Assembly: GCA_902388495.1 (NCBI GenBank)
Contig: CABMPP010000012.1
Span: 32,591 to 96,590, forward strand
Direction of reading: 5' to 3'
Length of the DNA: 64,000 nucleotides
Origin: an uncultured Bacteroides sp.
Lineage (GTDB): Bacteria; Bacteroidota; Bacteroidia; Bacteroidales; Bacteroidaceae
The translations under genes were made by a program, and so were the position numbers. The notes below the pieces were generated by a model that was not told where the DNA came from, ran no database searches, and saw only the letters and a program-made list of their open reading frames with translations. This document shows, piece by piece, positions 23,455 to 32,710 of this stretch (positions are counted from its first letter, which is position 1; every line of letters starts with the position of its first letter).

Positions 23455-24420
23455 ATGGAACATCTTTCTCTCATTATAGGCTCTGCCTTCCTCCTAAACC
23501 TGCCGCTGCTGGCAGCCTGGCTGCTGGACCGCTGGCTGGGCGACCCCGTTCGCTTGCCGCATCCTGTCGTTGCCTTCGGTCGTGCCATCTCTTTCTTTGA
23601 GCATCGTCTGAACCACGGACGTGCCCGTTTCCTGAAGGGCGCTTTCACGACATTGCTCCTCGTGGCAGCCGTCTACTTTCTGTCTTCCTTGCTGCTCCGT
23701 TACGTTGCGCGCCTTTCTCCCGAAGTGCTTCTGGGATTGCAGATACTCCTTATCTTCTACTGCCTGGCCGGTACCACCCTTGTTCGTGAAGTTCGCATGG
23801 TCTTCGAGGCTGTGGACCGCTCACTGGACGAAGGCCGGAAGCAAGTAGCCCGTATCGTAGGCCGCGATACTTCCGAACTATCAGCCCAGGAAGTACGTAC
23901 CGCCGCCCTCGAAACCCTTGCCGAGAATTTGAGCGACGGTGTCATTGCTCCTCTATTCTGGTATATTCTTCTCGGCGTCCCCGGCATGCTCGCCTACAAG
24001 ATGGTGAATACCCTCGACTCGATGATAGGTTATCGCAACGAACGTTATCGCCGCTTTGGCTGTTTTGCCGCCCGGCTGGACGATGTTGCCAATTACATCC
24101 CTGCCCGGCTCACCGCTTTCCTTATGGTCCTTGCCTCCGGGCGCTTTTCTCTACTCTCCTTTGTAGGCTGCTACGGACACCAGCATGCCAGCCCTAACTC
24201 CGGTTATCCTGAGGCTGCCCTTGCCGGTATTCTCAACTGTCGCTTCGGCGGTCCTCATAATTACTTCGGCAAGGAAGTTTGGAAACCTTACATCGGATAT
24301 AACAATCGTCCTCTCTCCACAGGGGATATGCGTTTGGCCATCCGTATCAATCGCCGTGCAGAGACATTGATGATAGTAATAGCCCTGCTGATTGCCACTA
24401 TCGTTTCTTTTTACTTTTAA
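23455..24420 (+). CDS. cbiB: Adenosylcobinamide-phosphate synthase (CbiB)
   Basis: A 321-aa inner-membrane protein with the family start (AAWLLDRWLGDPVRLPHPVV) and motifs ENLSDGVIAPLFWY and KMVNTLDSMIGYRNERY, plus several membrane helices (TTLLLVAAVYFLSSLLL, LLIFYCLAGTTLV) and a C-terminal helix. It joins aminopropanol phosphate, the CobD product, to adenosylcobyric acid. It is 54 nt after cobD on the same strand. Confidence 0.93.
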   Translation: MEHLSLIIGSAFLLNLPLLAAWLLDRWLGDPVRLPHPVVAFGRAISFFEHRLNHGRARFLKGAFTTLLLVAAVYFLSSLLLRYVARLSPEVLLGLQILLIFYCLAGTTLVREVRMVFEAVDRSLDEGRKQVARIVGRDTSELSAQEVRTAALETLAENLSDGVIAPLFWYILLGVPGMLAYKMVNTLDSMIGYRNERYRRFGCFAARLDDVANYIPARLTAFLMVLASGRFSLLSFVGCYGHQHASPNSGYPEAALAGILNCRFGGPHNYFGKEVWKPYIGYNNRPLSTGDMRLAIRINRRAETLMIVIALLIATIVSFYF

Positions 24421-24443
24421 GACGTTGTTATTTTTACAGATTC

Positions 24444-24474
24444 TTTGCCCGTTGAAAAGTTTGTGATATATTTG
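24444..24474 (+). promoter_or_regulatory. Promoter of the histidine kinase pair
   Basis: TTTG (24444-24447), 19 nt, TATATTTG (24467-24474): exact Bacteroides consensus, 61 nt before the first kinase ATG. Confidence 0.7.
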
Positions 24475-24535
24475 CAGAGGATGTTGCATCCGGGAGGCAA
24501 ACCGGTACACAAAACGAACAAACAAAATAACTCTC

Positions 24536-26422
24536 ATGAGTAGAATATTAAAATACACGCTTCTTCTTCTCTTTTGTACCGGCAGTACATTGCTTGCCTC
24601 AGCAGCCGAAACTGACATTGAAGACTCTTTGGAAGAGAATGAGAACAGTGCAGCGTACGAAGTTATTTCTACTTTTCACAACAGCATTGGTTTCGATTAC
24701 CTTACCAAGGAAGAAATTGACTCGCTGAATGCCGATAGCCTCTTGGCCGATTTGGATGAGTCGAGGCGTTATCATGCCTATTTTGACTTTGGCCGGATAT
24801 TGACCAAATCCTACCTCTTTCGTGGGGAAGTTCGTCTTGCCATCGCTTTGAGCGACCAGATGTATTCCAAAGCCCGCGCCCTTTCCTATCCCTTCGGGAA
24901 TGCTCTTGCTTTGAATGCCATGGGGGAGGTCTACACTTATACGGATCGGCTCCTGGAAGCCGGTATTGCCTACGAAAAAGCTCTCGAACTGCTGGATGAC
25001 ATGACGGGAGAGGATGTGCGTATCCGTCTGTTGTTGATTGAGTTGATAGATTATAATCTGCGCATTCAGAACCAGAGTGCCGCTTCGCATTACCTTGCCC
25101 GCCTGAACCATTATCCCAAGGAAGAACTGTCTACCCAGGAAGTGGCCATGCGACACATTGCTAATACTTCTTATCAACTGTTCAAGGAAGATATAAAAAC
25201 TGCCCGTCAGCATTTGGATCAGTTGGAGCTGCTTCAAGTGAGATTAATCCCCGGTATTCAGGAATATCTTTTGATTGTGAACGCCCGCTACCTGGAGGCT
25301 GCCGGAGATTATGAAAAGGCGCTGGATGCGTATCGGAAGTTCTTGCAAACCGATTATGCCCGGATTAATCATACCCTCTACCAGGAAACACTTCAGGAAG
25401 AAGCTGATCTGCTGCTGAAGATGGGAAATAAAGAGGAAGCTTACAATCAGTATCGTGAAGCCTTCTCCTACATCAAGTCTTCCTTCGACAAGAATTATCC
25501 GAAGGAGATTGACCAACTCTCCACCCGCTTTCAGGCAGACCAACTGGCCTATCAGAACGAACACGACCGCATTGTCTCTATGCGTTTCTATCTGGCAGGT
25601 ATCATTTTTTTTGTATTGCTTCTGATAGTTCTTCTTATTCTCGGCTGGAAAAAAATATTCCGCTTGAAGCGCTCCCAGCAGTGCCAGGAAGCAATGAAGC
25701 AGAGAGCGGAGCAAGCCATACAGCGCAAGAATCTTTTCCTTTCGAACATGAGCCATGAGGTACGTACTCCGCTGAATGCCATCGTCGGCTTCTCTGCCGT
25801 ATTGACTGACGATGACGAATCTTTTGATGATGAATCGCGCCGGGAGTTCTCCGAGATTATTAAAGTGAACTCTTTCCAACTGCTGAAACTGATTAATGAT
25901 ATATTGGACTTCTCTGACTTCGAGAACGACAACATCACGTTCAATATACAAGAACATGATGCCGTGAAGCTATGTCGCGAGGTAGTGGAGACTGTGGTCG
26001 CTTCCCGCAAGATGGAAGTAGAAATGCGTTTCGATACCGACTTGTCTGTCCTGATGCTCGATACGGATGACGCCCGCCTTCGCCAGGTGCTGATAAACCT
26101 GCTGGTCAACGCTACCAAGTTTACAGAAGAAGGTTCCATTGTTTTAGAATTGAAAAAGACCGATGACAAAACAGCATTCTTCTCTGTCACCGATACCGGA
26201 TGTGGTATTCCGCTGGAAAAGCAGCAATTGATTTTTGAGCGGTTCGAGAAACTGAATGATTATGTGCAAGGAAGCGGACTGGGACTTTCTATCTGCCAGC
26301 TCATCGTTAGATATATGAACGGCAGGTTGTGGGTGGACAGTGAGTACACACAAGGTGCGCGTTTCTGCTTCACACATCCTTTGAAGTATAACCCTGCATC
26401 ACACCAAGAAACAGCACCATGA
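24536..26422 (+). CDS. TPR-containing sensor histidine kinase
   Basis: A 628-aa membrane kinase: signal peptide (LLLLFCTGSTLLASAA), periplasmic helical TPR-like repeats (about 60-345, e.g. GNALALNAMGEVYTYTDRLL), one membrane helix (about 350-372), a HisKA domain with SNMSHEVRTPLNAIVGF (His407), and a complete HATPase_c domain: N box LINLLVNATKFTEE, G1 VTDTGCGIP, F box FERFEKL, G2 GSGLGLSIC. No response regulator domain follows, and none is encoded nearby, so the partner is elsewhere. It overlaps the second kinase gene by 4 nt. Located between cobalamin operons, but no link to corrinoids can be shown. Confidence 0.9.
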   Translation: MSRILKYTLLLLFCTGSTLLASAAETDIEDSLEENENSAAYEVISTFHNSIGFDYLTKEEIDSLNADSLLADLDESRRYHAYFDFGRILTKSYLFRGEVRLAIALSDQMYSKARALSYPFGNALALNAMGEVYTYTDRLLEAGIAYEKALELLDDMTGEDVRIRLLLIELIDYNLRIQNQSAASHYLARLNHYPKEELSTQEVAMRHIANTSYQLFKEDIKTARQHLDQLELLQVRLIPGIQEYLLIVNARYLEAAGDYEKALDAYRKFLQTDYARINHTLYQETLQEEADLLLKMGNKEEAYNQYREAFSYIKSSFDKNYPKEIDQLSTRFQADQLAYQNEHDRIVSMRFYLAGIIFFVLLLIVLLILGWKKIFRLKRSQQCQEAMKQRAEQAIQRKNLFLSNMSHEVRTPLNAIVGFSAVLTDDDESFDDESRREFSEIIKVNSFQLLKLINDILDFSDFENDNITFNIQEHDAVKLCREVVETVVASRKMEVEMRFDTDLSVLMLDTDDARLRQVLINLLVNATKFTEEGSIVLELKKTDDKTAFFSVTDTGCGIPLEKQQLIFERFEKLNDYVQGSGLGLSICQLIVRYMNGRLWVDSEYTQGARFCFTHPLKYNPASHQETAP

Positions 26423-28377
26423 AACGAATCCTACTTATCATATACAGCTTGCTTTGCGGATGGATCTGTCCTTTGATGGCCGAAGATGCCGATGCACTCC
26501 GCTATCAGGACAGCATCTTGCAGGTGGCCGATGCTCTGCCTGCCACTCTGGCCCGTTTGACGTATCTTCGTGATATGACTTACCGACACCAGTATGCACC
26601 TTATAATATGACGTTCTCTACCCGCCTTTATAAAGAAGCGAAACAACAGAAGAATGTGTTCTACGAAAATCTGGGAGCTTACTATCTGGCATCATGCTAT
26701 GACAAGAAGCACGATGCAGACAGTCTGGCCTATTGGGTGAATATCCTGAAAGAGTTTGTTCCTCAAGTCGGTACGTACGATTATTATCTGGAACAGAAGG
26801 CTGCCATCAGTCGTGCTTTGGCCTCCAAACGGCAGATAGAAAAAGCGGTGTATGTGGCCAAGGAAACGCTGGAAGAATCAGTGCAGCATCACAGCAATAA
26901 CGGAAAGGTGGCGGCATGCAACAGTTTGGGATGTGCTTATGGCGTGTCCAGTCGCACCAAGGAAGCGCTGAATGTCTTTCTGGAAGCCTATAAAAGTTTC
27001 TCGCCTCAAACAAAGGCAAGTTTGAAGATTGATATTCTGTCGCGTATAGCCCAAGTATACGGCAATTCCGGACATGACAGTTTGCGGCTTCCCTACCTTT
27101 TGGAGATGGACAGCACTTTGCAGGAAGTCATTTCCAACGAACCGGAGACCCGGAAGAATTGGGCTAATTTTGAGATCGACTGCCAGATAAAGTATATTCT
27201 TCACTATTTTAGCGTGGACCTTGACAAGGCGCACGAACATATTGAAAAGGTGAAGCAACTGCTTGGCCCGCATGTCGATCCGGTATTCTGGCTGAATGTG
27301 CAGTTGATACAGCTTCAATACTATAACAGAACCAACGAACCCGACAAGAGCATTGCTCTGATAGACGAGGTTACTTCTACGGTACTGAATAATTATGTAT
27401 CCACTTTTGCCACACTGATAACATACAAAGCAAGTATACAGTACGAAAAAGGAGATATCGACGGTGCTATCGAAAGCTACCGCTATCTGATACATAAGCA
27501 AGATTCTCTGAATAACGCCTTTTCTGCCAATCAATTACAGCAGGTCAAGGAAATCTATCACATTGACGAACTGTTGTTGGAGAAGCAGAAGATTCAGGAT
27601 ACCAATTACCGCAGAGGATTTATGTTCCTGATAATTGTCCTGTTGCTGGCACTACTTTTTTATCTTTATACCCACTATCTTTCCACCAAGATTGCAGGCG
27701 TTGAGAAGCAGACTGCTGAGGCAGCCCTACAGGCCGAGACAGACAACATCGCAAAAGATCGTTTGAAGTCGGAGATCAGCCACGACATACGTACGCCGCT
27801 GAATGTGGTGGTAGGATTTGCCGAATTACTGACCGGAACGGAAGAGCTGGACAAAGAGACTAAAAAAGAATACGGACGAATCATTCAGACGAATGCAGAA
27901 AGCTTGCTGAGCTATGTCAACAGTATCTTGGAACTCTCCCGGTTGGAATCCGGTAAGACCCAATACGTGCAGGAGGAGTGCGATGTATTGCAGCTGTGCG
28001 AGAAGGCGATGCGGTTCATCAATGAGCAGGAGAACTTATGTGTATTCGTTACTTTGCAGACAGATATAGACAGGCAAGAGGTACAGACTGACAAAAGATG
28101 GTTTGAAACCTTGCTTACCAGCATACTGACCCCATTGGAAAATGACGCGGAACATTACCAGGCCCTTGTCCGTATTAAGAAGGACAGGACCAAGTCTGTT
28201 CTTTGCTTCGATGTGATAAATGCTCCGCTTGCCAAAATGCATTTTGAGAGTAAGACAAGCTTGATCCGCCATGAAATCAATGCACACTTCATTCACCACT
28301 TCGGAGGAATCTACAAAGTGCAGGCCGAGGCGGCAGAAGGGCCGACCATCTCGTTTACTATTCCTTATCAGCGTTGA
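26419..28377 (+). CDS. TPR-containing sensor histidine kinase with degenerate ATPase domain
   Basis: A 652-aa paralogue of the preceding kinase: signal peptide ending near PLMAED, TPR-like periplasmic part to about residue 395, membrane helix (FLIIVLLLALLFYLYTHYL), and HisKA with SEISHDIRTPLNVVVGF (His455). The ATPase part is degraded: where the N box Asn-containing helix should be, it reads ETLLTSILTPLENDAEHYQ, the G1 DxGxG motif is replaced by FDVINAPLAKMH, and no GxGLGL G2 motif is present, though the final beta strands (AEGPTISFTIPYQ) remain. It probably cannot bind ATP in the usual way and may act as a phospho-acceptor or regulator for the first kinase. Overlap and pairing support co-function. 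Confidence 0.82.
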   Translation: MKRILLIIYSLLCGWICPLMAEDADALRYQDSILQVADALPATLARLTYLRDMTYRHQYAPYNMTFSTRLYKEAKQQKNVFYENLGAYYLASCYDKKHDADSLAYWVNILKEFVPQVGTYDYYLEQKAAISRALASKRQIEKAVYVAKETLEESVQHHSNNGKVAACNSLGCAYGVSSRTKEALNVFLEAYKSFSPQTKASLKIDILSRIAQVYGNSGHDSLRLPYLLEMDSTLQEVISNEPETRKNWANFEIDCQIKYILHYFSVDLDKAHEHIEKVKQLLGPHVDPVFWLNVQLIQLQYYNRTNEPDKSIALIDEVTSTVLNNYVSTFATLITYKASIQYEKGDIDGAIESYRYLIHKQDSLNNAFSANQLQQVKEIYHIDELLLEKQKIQDTNYRRGFMFLIIVLLLALLFYLYTHYLSTKIAGVEKQTAEAALQAETDNIAKDRLKSEISHDIRTPLNVVVGFAELLTGTEELDKETKKEYGRIIQTNAESLLSYVNSILELSRLESGKTQYVQEECDVLQLCEKAMRFINEQENLCVFVTLQTDIDRQEVQTDKRWFETLLTSILTPLENDAEHYQALVRIKKDRTKSVLCFDVINAPLAKMHFESKTSLIRHEINAHFIHHFGGIYKVQAEAAEGPTISFTIPYQR

Positions 28378-28398
28378 GCTGCTACTTGTCAGTAGTGG

Positions 28399-28938
28399 TT
28401 ATTCTTTCCCGATGTGGATGCGGACAATGCCTCCATAAGGAGTCAGCGCTCCGAAGGCTTCTTCCCATTTCAGAGTGCTGGCATAGATTTGTGCACAAAT
28501 CAATACGCCGCCATGGGCAAAGATTGCTACCCGTTCGTAAGGCATGTTTTTCAATTCATTCAGGAAACCACTGACGCGTTGGTATAGCATCATAAAGGAC
28601 TCTCCGCCGGTAGCGGCTACATTCAGATAGTCGGCATACCACTCCTGTAGGCGCGGATCATCGTTGCCGTCAAATGGCTTCATTTCCCATTCACCAAAGT
28701 TTATTTCCATAATCCGCTTATCTCGTTCGGCATCCGGATATCCGCAGTAAGTGGCAAGGCGCACGCAGCGGGTGAGGGGACTGGTATAAACATGATCGAA
28801 GGGAAGATACGCTTTCAAGTTTTCTGCCGTAACGGCGGCTTCTTGTTCGAATGTGGGTTTCAAGGGGACGTCCGTCTGGCCGTAACATATTCCGGGTGCG
28901 ACGTCTACTGAGGTGTGACGAATAAGGGTTACTTCCAT
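28399..28938 (-). CDS. cobC: Alpha-ribazole phosphatase (histidine phosphatase family)
   Basis: A 179-aa phosphoglycerate-mutase-like phosphatase: catalytic RHTSVD at residues 7-12, YTSPLTRCVRLA, MEINFGEWE with the acid Glu, and IFAHGGVL with the second His. In the cobU-T-S-C operon it removes the phosphate from alpha-ribazole phosphate or adenosylcobalamin phosphate. It starts 2 nt after the cobS stop, so it is the last gene of the minus-strand operon. It is convergent with the second histidine kinase. Confidence 0.88.
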   Translation of the reverse strand: MEVTLIRHTSVDVAPGICYGQTDVPLKPTFEQEAAVTAENLKAYLPFDHVYTSPLTRCVRLATYCGYPDAERDKRIMEINFGEWEMKPFDGNDDPRLQEWYADYLNVAATGGESFMMLYQRVSGFLNELKNMPYERVAIFAHGGVLICAQIYASTLKWEEAFGALTPYGGIVRIHIGKE

Positions 28939-28939
28939 A

Positions 28940-29683
28940 TTATATATAGTTTATTATTAGGCTTCCGATATAGAAAGATAGTTCGCAGAGCAGGAAAGTA
29001 GCTCCGCAGCAGTCGCCGGTGTATCCCTGTAAGCGTTGTTTCATCAGACGGCAGAGCAGGAAGAAGGTGAGTACCGGAAATAGGAGGGCAGGCCACATCT
29101 TCATTGGGAGAAACAAAACAAATGGCAATACTCCGCAAATAAGGGCGACTGTCCATTCTCCCTTGCTCATCCGGTTGTATACTACTTTAGCCTTGCTTTC
29201 TTCTTCTCTTCGGGCGTAGGGCAGAAAATTGACAATCTGCGATGCGCAGAACTTAGACCAGCAGTCTCCGCTGAAAACGAGGGCACAAAGAAGATTCAAG
29301 GGTAAATCACGGAGCTGCAGTATCAGCAGGAAGTAGAATATCAGCCCGATGACACCATAACTTCCGATATGCGAATCCTTCATGATGGCAAGGGTTCGTT
29401 CCTTGGATGTCCCTCCGCCAAAGCCGTCGAAGAAATCTGCCAGGCCATCTTCGTGCAGGCATCCGGTGATGAGCAGCCGTGCAATGATGGCCATTATCCA
29501 GGCAAGCGATACGGGCAATATCTGTCCCGTCAGCCACAGAATACCGGCCATGATGCCTCCCGTCAGCCAACCCACCAACGACCAGTAGGGTACTACGTGC
29601 TTGAAGGCTTCTGCCGGCACCTCTTTTATCTTCCAGAAAGGCAGTCGTGTGAGGAATATAAATGCTGCCAGGATATTGTTCAT
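28940..29683 (-). CDS. cobS: Adenosylcobinamide-GDP ribazoletransferase (cobalamin synthase)
   Basis: The start at 29683 gives the family beginning MNNILAAFIFLTRLPFW; a longer frame opens at 29761 but would overlap cobT and adds a non-family segment. The 247-aa integral membrane protein has motifs HEDGLADFFDGFGGG and SGDCWSKFCA and about six membrane helices. It joins adenosylcobinamide-GDP and alpha-ribazole (phosphate) to give adenosylcobalamin (phosphate). It is 46 nt after cobT. Confidence 0.93.
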   Translation of the reverse strand: MNNILAAFIFLTRLPFWKIKEVPAEAFKHVVPYWSLVGWLTGGIMAGILWLTGQILPVSLAWIMAIIARLLITGCLHEDGLADFFDGFGGGTSKERTLAIMKDSHIGSYGVIGLIFYFLLILQLRDLPLNLLCALVFSGDCWSKFCASQIVNFLPYARREEESKAKVVYNRMSKGEWTVALICGVLPFVLFLPMKMWPALLFPVLTFFLLCRLMKQRLQGYTGDCCGATFLLCELSFYIGSLIINYI

Positions 29684-29729
29684 AATTAACTGTTTAAAAT
29701 CTGTAGAACGTTGTGTCTCCGTAATGAAT

Positions 29730-30767
29730 TTAAAAGTATTTGGTAATGGAAGCATGTGCAAAATTATCCATTTCGTTCATCATCCGCACGGCAGAGTCAA
29801 CAATAGGATATGCACAAATAGCTCCCGTTCCTTCTCCCAACCGCAGACCTAAGTTTAATAACGGTTTGGCATGCAGGGCATCGAGCACCAGTTTATGGCC
29901 GGCTTCATCGCCGCAATGCCCGAAGATAGCATAATCCAATACTTCGGGATATAGTTTGCTGGCAGCCAGGATGCAGTTGGTCATGATGAATCCGTCTACC
30001 AGAATAATCATTTTCAGTTCGGCGGCTTTCAGCATGGCGCCTATTGCCATTACCATTTCCAGCCCGCCAAAGTAACGGATAATGTCCCGGGGGGAACCGT
30101 CTCCTTTATAATTCCCCAGCGATTGTTTTAGTACTTTATATTTATGGCGGACACCTGCATTATTCAGTCCGCTCCCTGCACCTACGCACTGCTCCAAAGG
30201 AATGCCGGTGAAGCAAGTCATCCATAAGGACGATGACGACGTATTTCCGATACCCATCTCGCCGAAACTAAGTACATTACTGCCTTCTTCGTGACAGCGG
30301 CACACCACTTCGGCACCCCGTTCCAGGCAAAGCTCCATTTCCTCTTCTGTCATGGCTGCTTCGTGTAGATAGTTGCGGGTACTTCTGCGCACTTTCATAT
30401 CGATGATGCCTTTATCATAAGGCAGGTCGTAGTCTACACCTGCATCTACTATCTTTAAAGTGAATCCATGTTGCCGGCAGAGAAAATTAACGCCTGCACC
30501 TCCATGGAGGAAGTTGCTGATTTGTTGCCAGGTTATTTCTTTGGGAGAGAGGCTGACACCTTCGTCCACGATGCCATGGTCGGCTGCAAAGATAACATTT
30601 TGAGGATGTTCCAGGGTGGGGGATAATGTTTGTTGGATGAGGCCGATTTGAAGAGCCAGTTCTTCCAGCGTACCCAGCGAGCCTTTCGGCTTGGTCAGAT
30701 TGTTGATCTTATCAATTAAAGCCGGACGTATGGCTTCGTCCGGGCGGGTGATATGAAATGTTTTCAT
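29730..30767 (-). CDS. cobT: Nicotinate-nucleotide--dimethylbenzimidazole phosphoribosyltransferase
   Basis: The 345-aa enzyme has the family signatures [43 protein letters not shown] and the Gly-rich [11 protein letters not shown] loop; the catalytic Glu region lies in [13 protein letters not shown] near the C-terminus. It activates a lower-ligand base (dimethylbenzimidazole or another purine or benzimidazole) to its ribotide. Which base is used cannot be read from sequence. It lies between cobU and cobS in one operon. Confidence 0.94.
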   Translation of the reverse strand: MKTFHITRPDEAIRPALIDKINNLTKPKGSLGTLEELALQIGLIQQTLSPTLEHPQNVIFAADHGIVDEGVSLSPKEITWQQISNFLHGGAGVNFLCRQHGFTLKIVDAGVDYDLPYDKGIIDMKVRRSTRNYLHEAAMTEEEMELCLERGAEVVCRCHEEGSNVLSFGEMGIGNTSSSSLWMTCFTGIPLEQCVGAGSGLNNAGVRHKYKVLKQSLGNYKGDGSPRDIIRYFGGLEMVMAIGAMLKAAELKMIILVDGFIMTNCILAASKLYPEVLDYAIFGHCGDEAGHKLVLDALHAKPLLNLGLRLGEGTGAICAYPIVDSAVRMMNEMDNFAHASITKYF

Positions 30768-30787
30768 CAGTCTTATGATTTTAATTC

Positions 30788-31300
30788 TTATTCTTTGATT
30801 TTCACAGGAATGCCGGATACCATCAATATCACTTCGTCTGCACGGGCGGCAATGTATTGGTTCATCCAGCCTTGCATATCCGTGAACTTTCGTTGCAGTT
30901 CGTTATCGGAAGTGGCACCCATACCTATCTCGTTGGTCACGAAGATAAAGGTGGCATCTTGCGCGGTGAAACGGTCGAATTCTTCTTTAGCGGCAGTGAG
31001 TGCACCGTCTATATCGGATTTCAGGTCAAAGAAGAAATTGGTACACCATAAGGTTACACAGTCTATCAGGATAACCCGACCTTCCAACCGGTGCCGGCTG
31101 AGTTCTTTTTCTTCTTCAATGTTTGTCCATTCCGGTCCGCGCCGTTCCTGGTGCCTGATGACCCGTTGGCGGAACTCTTCGTCCCAGATGCGTGCTGTGG
31201 CAAGGTAAACGGGGTTGGGAGAGAGGCTGAGCGCCAATTCCTCGGCATGTGTGCTTTTGCCGGAACGGGCTCCTCCGGTGATTAATATGATTCGTTTCAT
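30788..31300 (-). CDS. cobU: Adenosylcobinamide kinase / adenosylcobinamide-phosphate guanylyltransferase
   Basis: Start at 31300 is chosen because the protein then begins [20 protein letters not shown], the family start with a P-loop (GGARSGKST); a frame extending to 31471 lacks support. The 170-aa enzyme phosphorylates adenosylcobinamide and then adds [11 protein letters not shown] holds the probable guanylylated His50. It is the first gene of the minus-strand cobU-cobT-cobS-cobC operon and its promoter is just upstream. Confidence 0.92.
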   Translation of the reverse strand: MKRIILITGGARSGKSTHAEELALSLSPNPVYLATARIWDEEFRQRVIRHQERRGPEWTNIEEEKELSRHRLEGRVILIDCVTLWCTNFFFDLKSDIDGALTAAKEEFDRFTAQDATFIFVTNEIGMGATSDNELQRKFTDMQGWMNQYIAARADEVILMVSGIPVKIKE

Positions 31301-31324
31301 GTGATACCTTGATTTTACGGGAAG

Positions 31325-31356
31325 CAAATGTACATGATTTCCGTGGCAGTGGCAAG
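31325..31356 (-). promoter_or_regulatory. Promoter of cobU-cobT-cobS-cobC
   Basis: On the minus strand CCTTG (31356-31352) and TACATTTG (31332-31325) lie about 20 nt apart, 25 nt before the cobU ATG. No riboswitch fits between. Confidence 0.55.
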
Positions 31357-31425
31357 GATTGACATTAAAAAGAAAGAGGGATGCGTTAAGAAATATAGAT
31401 AAAGGGGCAATTATTTCAAGAATCT

Positions 31426-31459
31426 TTTGCGCTTTTCTGAAAGAATTTATTAACTTTGT
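31426..31459 (+). promoter_or_regulatory. Promoter of tRNA-Gly
   Basis: TTTG (31426-31429) and TAACTTTG (31452-31459), spacer 22 nt, 35 nt before the tRNA. Confidence 0.5.
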
Positions 31460-31494
31460 CGCCGTTTTCATAGCATAGCATTATGAAACAGTTT

Positions 31495-31567
31495 GCGGCA
31501 GTAGCTCAGTTGGTAGAGCATCAGCTTCCCAAGCTGAGGGTCACGAGTTCGAACCTCGCTTGCCGCT
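31495..31567 (+). tRNA. tRNA-Gly (anticodon CCC)
   Basis: A 73-nt cloverleaf: acceptor GCGGCAG / TTGCCGC, D arm GCTCAGTTGGTAGAGC, anticodon stem TCAGC / GCTGA around the loop TTCCCAA (anticodon CCC), variable GGGTC, and T loop TTCGAAC. The 3' CCA is not encoded. A terminator follows at once. Confidence 0.95.
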
Positions 31568-31581
31568 CGACTGAAAATCAG

Positions 31582-31611
31582 GCAGCTACAACTAAAGTAG
31601 CTGCTTTTTTT
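31582..31611 (+). terminator. Intrinsic terminator after tRNA-Gly
   Basis: GCAGCTAC pairs with GTAGCTGC and is followed by seven T. Confidence 0.9.
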
Positions 31612-31898
31612 ATAACTGATTGAAATTTATCGTCGGTTCGTAGCAAAGATCCTTCTCTATTATTAAGCATATTTTTTCTCTTTATTAATTTTTTGCTAGC
31701 TATTAAATAGTTTGTGAGCGTATTTTTCTCCTGATGCTTTAGTTTTCTTTATTAGTTGTATGATAGTGTAATAAAAGCGAAATAGATATTACATATATGA
31801 ATTGTAATTTTATAAAAACACAATGGCTTTATAGTTAATAATAGTGAAATATACAATAATATATTCTTTATATGTTGCTTTTACTAAAAAATATTCAT
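31612..31898. other. AT-rich gene-free stretch before the sialic-acid locus
   Basis: About 290 nt with no supported reading frame. It probably contains the regulator's promoter; many TAnnTTT-like strings occur but none with a good -33 partner. It marks the change from GC-rich to AT-rich sequence and lies next to a tRNA, a common integration point. Confidence 0.6.
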
Positions 31899-31917
31899 TT
31901 ATTTGTCTGACAAATAA
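31899..31917. promoter_or_regulatory. Palindromic operator for the GntR/FadR-type regulator
   Basis: TTATTTGTCTGACAAATAA is a perfect 19-bp palindrome around one central base. Its core TTGTCTGACAA fits the FadR-subfamily pattern TNGTNNNACNA. It is 34 nt before the regulator ATG, so autoregulation is likely. Confidence 0.65.
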
Positions 31918-31951
31918 TACTAATAGGATTAATAATAATACAATTTGGTAT

Positions 31952-32689
31952 ATGGAGAACTTGAAAATTGATGGTCAATCAATCACTTTGGTTGACCAAG
32001 TAGAAGACAAATTACTGAATTACTTTAAAAGTCAAGATTTGAAGGTAGGTGATTCTATTCCTAATGAAATAGAGTTAGCGTCAGCATTGGGCGTAGCTCG
32101 TAGTGTTCTTCGTGAAGCCCTTAGCCGTTTAAAGATGATGGGAATGATTGAAAGTCGTACACGACGTGGAATGATTCTAACTGAACCTTTTATTTTGGGA
32201 GGCATGAAGAGGGTAGTCGATCCTCGTATTATGAGTCAAGAATCTCTTCTTGATCTTCTTGGCTTCAGGGTTGCTCTGGAAATTGGAATTAGCAGCGATA
32301 TTTTCCATCATATCACGGAACAAGATATTATAGAATTAGAAGAGATTGTAAATGCTGGTGTTGCATTGGGAAATAACGAATATGCTAATCTCAGTGAATA
32401 TACTTTTCATTCAAAATTGTATGAGATAACAGGAAATAAAACAATCGTGCAATTTCAAAGTATAATTCATCCAGTAATGAATTTTGTGAAAACTAATTTG
32501 AGGGAGTTGGTTGAAACCATTAATATAGAATTAGAGAAAAAGGGGCAAATAGTAACGCATACCGATTTACTGAATTTTATCAAAAATAAGAATGAAATGG
32601 GCTATAGAAATGCTATTGAGCAACATTTTTATGTATATAAGAAGTTGATTTACGATAGAGTCGTACTGGGAGAACGAAATAAGGGTTAA
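31952..32689 (+). CDS. GntR-family (FCD type) transcriptional regulator of sialic-acid use
   Basis: The start at 31952 gives MENLKIDGQSITLVDQVEDK and a winged-helix domain: GDSIPNEIELASALGVARSV, LREALSRLKMMGMIESRTRRG, the classic GntR signature. Residues about 85-245 form an all-helical FCD effector domain (LLGFRVALEIGISSDI, FHSKLYEITGNKTIV with His ligands). A reading frame continuing upstream to 31844 is AT-rich and crosses the palindrome. It stands first in the sialic-acid locus and 21 nt before the transporter gene. Like NanR, it may sense Neu5Ac; this is inferred. Confidence 0.85.
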   Translation: MENLKIDGQSITLVDQVEDKLLNYFKSQDLKVGDSIPNEIELASALGVARSVLREALSRLKMMGMIESRTRRGMILTEPFILGGMKRVVDPRIMSQESLLDLLGFRVALEIGISSDIFHHITEQDIIELEEIVNAGVALGNNEYANLSEYTFHSKLYEITGNKTIVQFQSIIHPVMNFVKTNLRELVETINIELEKKGQIVTHTDLLNFIKNKNEMGYRNAIEQHFYVYKKLIYDRVVLGERNKG

Positions 32690-32710
32690 TCACGAAAAAA
32701 AGTGTAGCAA

